Origin: Streptomyces malaysiense
GTDB taxonomy: Bacteria > Actinomycetota > Actinomycetes > Streptomycetales > Streptomycetaceae
Reading direction: 5' to 3'
Assembly (NCBI RefSeq): GCF_000980885.2
Contig: NZ_LBDA02000026.1
Coordinates: forward strand, 1 to 35,634
DNA length: 35,634 nt
Position 1 is the first letter of the stretch. The number at the start of each line of letters is the position of its first letter. The translations under genes were made by a program, and so were the position numbers. This document shows positions 32,649 through 35,634 of the stretch, piece after piece. A model generated the notes under the pieces. The model was given only the letters and a program-made list of their open reading frames with translations. It searched no databases and had not been told where the DNA came from.

Positions 32649-34214
32649 GTGTCCGCACCCGTACCGTCGCGCCTGCTGCGCAGGCTCAGGAAATGGGCGC
32701 TGTCCGCTGCCGCCGCCGGAGCGCTCGTCGCCGGCGTCCTCGTCGGCGGCGCCCAGACCTCGCAGGCCGCCGGATCGCTGCCCTGCGACCTCTACGCCTC
32801 CGGCGGCACCCCCTGCGTGGCCGCCCACAGCACCACCCGCGCCCTGTACTCCTCGTACAACGGCGCGCTGTACCAGGTCCGGCGCGCCTCCGACAACACC
32901 ACCAAGGACATCGGCGTGCTGAGTGCCGGCGGATACGCCAACGCCGCTGCGCAGGACTCCTTCTGCTCCGGTACCACCTGCGTCATCACCGTCATCTACG
33001 ACCAGTCCGGCAGGGGCAACAACCTCACCCAGTCCCCTGGCGGCGGCGCGGCCGGCGGTCCGGACAACCTCGCCAACGCCACCGCGGCCCCGACCTCGGT
33101 CGCCGGCCACGAGGCGTACGGCGTCTTCGTGGCCCCCGGCACGGGCTACCGCGACGACCACACCTCCGGGATCGCAACCGGTGACGGGGCCGAGGGGATG
33201 TACGCCGTCCTGGACGGCACCCACTACAACGGCGGTTGCTGCTTCGACTACGGCAACGCCGAGACCAGCAACAACGACACCGGCAACGGTCACATGGAGG
33301 CCATCTACTTCGGCAACATCAAGGTCTGGGGCTACGGCTCGGGCAACGGGCCGTGGGTCATGGCCGATCTGGAGAACGGCCTGTTCTCCGGCGTCAACGC
33401 CGGCTACAACGCCAACGATCCCAGCGTCAGCAACCGGTACCAGACCGCCATGGTCAAGGGCGAGCCGAACCAGTGGGCCATCCGGGGCGGCAACGCGACG
33501 TCCGGAAGCCTGTCGACCTACTACAGCGGCGCGCGGCCCAACGTCTCGGGCTACAACCCCATGCACAAGGAGGGGGCGATCATCCTGGGCATCGGCGGTG
33601 ACAACAGCAAGGGCTCGGCTGGAACGTTCTACGAGGGCGTGATGACCTCCGGCTACCCCTCCGACGCCACCGAGAACGCCGTACAGGCCAACATCACCTC
33701 CGTCGGCTACGGCAACGGCTCCTCCACCGGCTCGGGTTCACCGACCCCCGGCTCGAGGATCTCGCTGCGGGCCACCACCTCGTGCTGCACCACCGACTAC
33801 ATCCAGCACGACGCGGCGGACAGCAACGTGGTCATCGCCCCGGTCACCTCCGCCAGCTCCGCCACCGACAGGGGCGACGCGACCTGGACCGTGCGGGCCG
33901 GCCTGGCCAACACCTCCTGCGTGTCCTTCGAGTCCGCCAACGGCTCGGGCCGTTACCTGCGCCACTCCAACTTCAAACTCCAGCTCGACACCGACGACGG
34001 CACCTCGCAGTTCGCACAGGACGCCACCTTCTGTCCGCAGACCGGGCACAACGGCCAGGGATACTCCTTCCAGTCCGTCAACTACACCAGCAAGTACCTG
34101 CGCCACTACGACTACACCGTCTACCTCGCGAGCAACGGCGGCTCCAACGCCTGGGACAGCGCCACGTCCTGGAGCGACGACACCAGTTGGGTGGTCAGCT
34201 CGCCCTGGGCCTGA
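32649..34214 (+). CDS. abfB: secreted alpha-L-arabinofuranosidase, GH54 with CBM42
   Basis: This 521-aa exported enzyme releases terminal L-arabinofuranose from arabinan and arabinoxylan. GTG 32649 lies behind GAAGGAGGA. The signal peptide ends after SQA (about residue 40). The GH54 domain (about 44-355) starts SLPCDLYASGGTPCVAAHST. It has the vicinal Cys197-Cys198 in NGGCCFDYGN, Glu242 in MADLENGLFSG and Asp318 in GIGGDNSKGSAG. Their spacing (45 and 76 residues) equals that of Cys176, Glu221 (nucleophile) and Asp297 (acid) in the Aspergillus kawachii enzyme. After a short Gly/Ser/Pro linker, the CBM42 domain (about 370-521) has RYLRHSNFKLQL and KYLRHYDYTVYL, typical arabinose-binding repeats. 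It supplies sugar for the adjacent importer. Confidence 0.95.
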   Translation: MSAPVPSRLLRRLRKWALSAAAAGALVAGVLVGGAQTSQAAGSLPCDLYASGGTPCVAAHSTTRALYSSYNGALYQVRRASDNTTKDIGVLSAGGYANAAAQDSFCSGTTCVITVIYDQSGRGNNLTQSPGGGAAGGPDNLANATAAPTSVAGHEAYGVFVAPGTGYRDDHTSGIATGDGAEGMYAVLDGTHYNGGCCFDYGNAETSNNDTGNGHMEAIYFGNIKVWGYGSGNGPWVMADLENGLFSGVNAGYNANDPSVSNRYQTAMVKGEPNQWAIRGGNATSGSLSTYYSGARPNVSGYNPMHKEGAIILGIGGDNSKGSAGTFYEGVMTSGYPSDATENAVQANITSVGYGNGSSTGSGSPTPGSRISLRATTSCCTTDYIQHDAADSNVVIAPVTSASSATDRGDATWTVRAGLANTSCVSFESANGSGRYLRHSNFKLQLDTDDGTSQFAQDATFCPQTGHNGQGYSFQSVNYTSKYLRHYDYTVYLASNGGSNAWDSATSWSDDTSWVVSSPWA

Positions 34215-34236
34215 CCGGCACCGCCTGACGCCCGCC

Positions 34237-34272
34237 GCACGGGTGCCGCCCGCTCCGGGGCGGCACCCGTGC
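34237..34272 (+). terminator. strong hairpin terminator after abfB
   Basis: A perfect fifteen-base-pair stem, GCACGGGTGCCGCCC (34237-34251) and GGGCGGCACCCGTGC (34258-34272), has a six-base loop and begins 22 nt after the abfB stop. It is the strongest hairpin seen in the window. Confidence 0.85.
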
Positions 34273-34440
34273 CGCGCGTGACGGCATGAACCACACGGCA
34301 GGGCGATCACGCGCCGCGAACGCGATGTCCGAAGACCGCCGGCATCCGTGCCCCGCGCAGGCGACTGTCGGCTGACGGCCCGGTGCCGCGCCGGCCACCG
34401 GGCGCTGCCACCACACGCCCTCCGCCCCGAAGGATCCGCC

Positions 34441-34950
34441 ATGCACGAGCCCTTCACCGCGGAGCCGCTCTTCGGCGTTCCCGGGCCGGTCGGCACGGCG
34501 CCCCGCCTCCCGCACGACCGCCCGCTGCCGGCGCTCGGCTCGCTGAACCGGGACGGCTGTACGAGCGGCTGGACGACGAAGGCGTCGCCCTCACCCCTGC
34601 GCCGCTGTCCCGCGCACAGTGCGGGGATTTCATCGCGACCTTCGACGACCCCGGTCTCTTCCGCTCCACCGTGGTGATGCAGCGCCACGGCTTCGGCCGC
34701 GGCACCTACAAGTAATACGCGGACCCCGCCGCCGTCCCGCTGATCCGGACCCTGCGCGAGCGGCTCTACCCGCCGCTCGCCCGGATGGCGCAGCAGCGGG
34801 CCGCGCACCTGGGTGAACGCACCTTCCCCGGCACGCTGTCCGAACTGGCCGCCGAATGCGCGGACAACGGGCAGCGGCGGCCCATCCCGCTGATCCTGAG
34901 CTACGGAGCCGGCGACTGCGCCTGCCTGCACCAGGACATGCTGAGCAGCG
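34441..34950 (+). pseudogene. 2OG-Fe(II) oxygenase pseudogene (frameshift, nonsense codon, truncation)
   Basis: ATG 34441 follows GAAGGA and opens MHEPFTAEPLFGVPGPVGTA, then LPHDRPLPALGSLNRDG. Near 34555 the frame shifts; the continuation is YERLDDEGVALTPAPLSRAQ and then FRSTVVMQRHGFGRGTYK. A TAA at 34713-34715 stands where Tyr is expected (YK-Y-YAD). The same frame continues to LIRTLRERLYPPLARMAQQR and GQRRPIPLILSYGAGDCACL, then HQDM, the first metal ligands (HxD) of the double-stranded beta-helix. Similarity ends near 34950, so the second metal His and the 2-oxoglutarate Arg are gone. The relatives I recall are 2OG-Fe(II) oxygenases annotated as prolyl-hydroxylase-like. Confidence 0.75.
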
Positions 34951-35228
34951 CGTCTTCGGGCGTCATCGCTTTGGGGACCTGCCGGTTCAGGGGCCGGCCC
35001 TGCGGCGGGTTCCCGTGTGCGGCGCGCCCACCAGCGGACGGCGCAGGCGCTCGTACAGCTGCCTGCGAGTGCCCCTGCGACGATGGTGAATGCACTTCGA
35101 GCATCGACCGGCATGCCGTCCCCCGCTGTGTGGTTCACGTGAATCCCGCGTGTACGCGGCCGGGCTGCCCGGCAGGCCGGCTTCACACCCGCGGATGACG
35201 CACCTGGCCTGGCCGGTGCCGGCGGGGT
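34951..35228. other. stretch without recognised gene
   Basis: Open frames on both strands lack start signals and known motifs. The plus frame in phase with the oxygenase pseudogene stays open to 35198 but is Cys/Pro/Arg-rich and not protein-like. This is probably foreign or deleted sequence joined to the oxygenase remnant. Confidence 0.4.
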
Positions 35229-35402
35229 CTGAGGTCCCGCGCCCACTTCGCGGGCAGTCCCCACCGTGCGGAGCTCACGGCCGTCGACTTCTACCGGGCG
35301 GTGCCCGTGGTCGTCACCGAGCTGCAGCGGATCACCGCCGACCCGGACGGCGCCGCGGGCCAGGTGTGGCGCGGGCCAGGCACCATGAGAGGCAACAGGT
35401 GA
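35229..35402 (+). pseudogene. unassigned C-terminal coding fragment
   Basis: The frame opens after the TGA at 35204 region without a start codon near its protein-like part and ends with TGA at 35400-35402. It reads RSRAHFAGSPHRAELTAVDF, then YRAVPVVVTELQRITADPDG, which has natural amino-acid composition and helix periodicity. No family is recognised. It is probably the tail of a gene whose start was lost. Confidence 0.3.
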
Positions 35403-35540
35403 GCGCGCAGGGCATCCGACCTACCTGCGCCTCCTGCGTGAGGTCACTGCCCACTTGAGGCCGACCCCTGGTCTCGGGGCTATCTGCCACTCGCCGCAAA
35501 CCCAGGTGGCCTCAGCGCACGATCCGGTTAGAGTCGAGCG

Positions 35541-35615
35541 ATGCCCGAGCTGAAGCGGTTGCATTCCGGCCACGCCCCGGCGGTCCTGGCCTTCGAGCTG
35601 GCGAACCACGCTTAG
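35541..35615 (+). pseudogene. GNAT-type acetyltransferase, first 24 codons then stop
   Basis: ATG 35541, with GAGTCGAG upstream, gives MPELKRLHSGHAPAVLAFEL, then ANHA, and a TAG at 35613-35615. This N-terminus is typical of streptomycete GNAT acetyltransferases of the RimJ-like type, where A-Y-F-A would follow. The stop falls at the Tyr position. The window ends 19 bases later, so whether any further acetyltransferase sequence follows cannot be seen. Confidence 0.5.
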
Positions 35616-35634
35616 CTTGGCGTTTAACCTCGCG

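Noticed and set aside
31248..33566. Long minus-strand open frame opposite the permease and abfB
   Set aside because: Shadow frame; it spans two clear plus-strand genes and a terminator and has no recognisable domain.
1..35634. tRNA, rRNA, attachment sites or replication origin
   Set aside because: No cloverleaf-like segment with a conserved TTCGAATCC-type arm, no rRNA signature and no cluster of DnaA-box-like sequence was noticed.

Overview
This window is high-GC actinobacterial DNA, almost certainly from a Streptomyces chromosome. Codon use has strong third-position G/C, GTG and TTG starts are common behind GGAGG-type ribosome binding sites, and genes are often coupled by ATGA/GTGA overlaps. 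Families are typical of the genus: LAXTG-type wall proteins, a YVTN propeller with DUF11, GH54/CBM42 arabinofuranosidase and LacI-controlled sugar operons. The density of decayed genes and IS scraps (ISL3, IS701-like, ISAs1, IS110 and IS5 types) suggests an accessory or chromosome-arm region.

Layout. (1) 1-3.7 kb: a possible 59-aa ORF, a small secreted four-cysteine protein and a three-gene ABC-2 exporter with two related permeases; this is the least familiar unit in the window. (2) 3.8-8.6 kb: an alpha/beta hydrolase coupled to a dead MFS exporter and divergent from a LysR regulator, then a dienelactone-hydrolase-like protein and a SUFU-domain protein. (3) 8.6-12 kb: a scrapyard with an ISL3 transposase tail abutting a ChrB tail, an intact CDF-type cation transporter, an IS701-like fragment, an intact NarL-type response regulator whose sensor kinase has been cut off, and an ISAs1 remnant. 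(4) 12-15.5 kb: two secreted proteins, a seven-blade YVTN propeller and a phosphoesterase with a possible PHO box upstream. (5) 15.8-20.5 kb: a LysR regulator divergent from a DJ-1/PfpI protein, TetR and a frameshifted NADP-dependent oxidoreductase, then a beta-lactamase-family serine hydrolase. (6) 20.6-22.5 kb: IS110 and IS5 scraps and a truncated LAXTG wall protein.

(7) 22.5-34.3 kb is the functional core, an L-arabinose utilisation locus. A LacI-family repressor (lacI-type, probably AraR-like) lies upstream of araB (ribulokinase), araD (ribulose-phosphate 4-epimerase) and araA (arabinose isomerase). It is followed by a sugar ABC importer (binding lipoprotein, double ATPase, permease) and a secreted GH54 arabinofuranosidase with a CBM42 arabinose-binding domain. 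Copies of one operator (TGTGAGCGCTAACAAT-like) lie in the repressor's own promoter, across the araB stop codon, in the importer promoter and in the importer leader. The inferred sequence is: the enzyme releases arabinose from arabinan or arabinoxylan, the importer takes it up, and AraA, AraB and AraD convert it to xylulose 5-phosphate.

(8) 34.4 kb to the end: a 2OG-Fe(II) oxygenase pseudogene, an unassigned fragment and the broken start of a GNAT acetyltransferase. No tRNA, rRNA or CRISPR array was seen.
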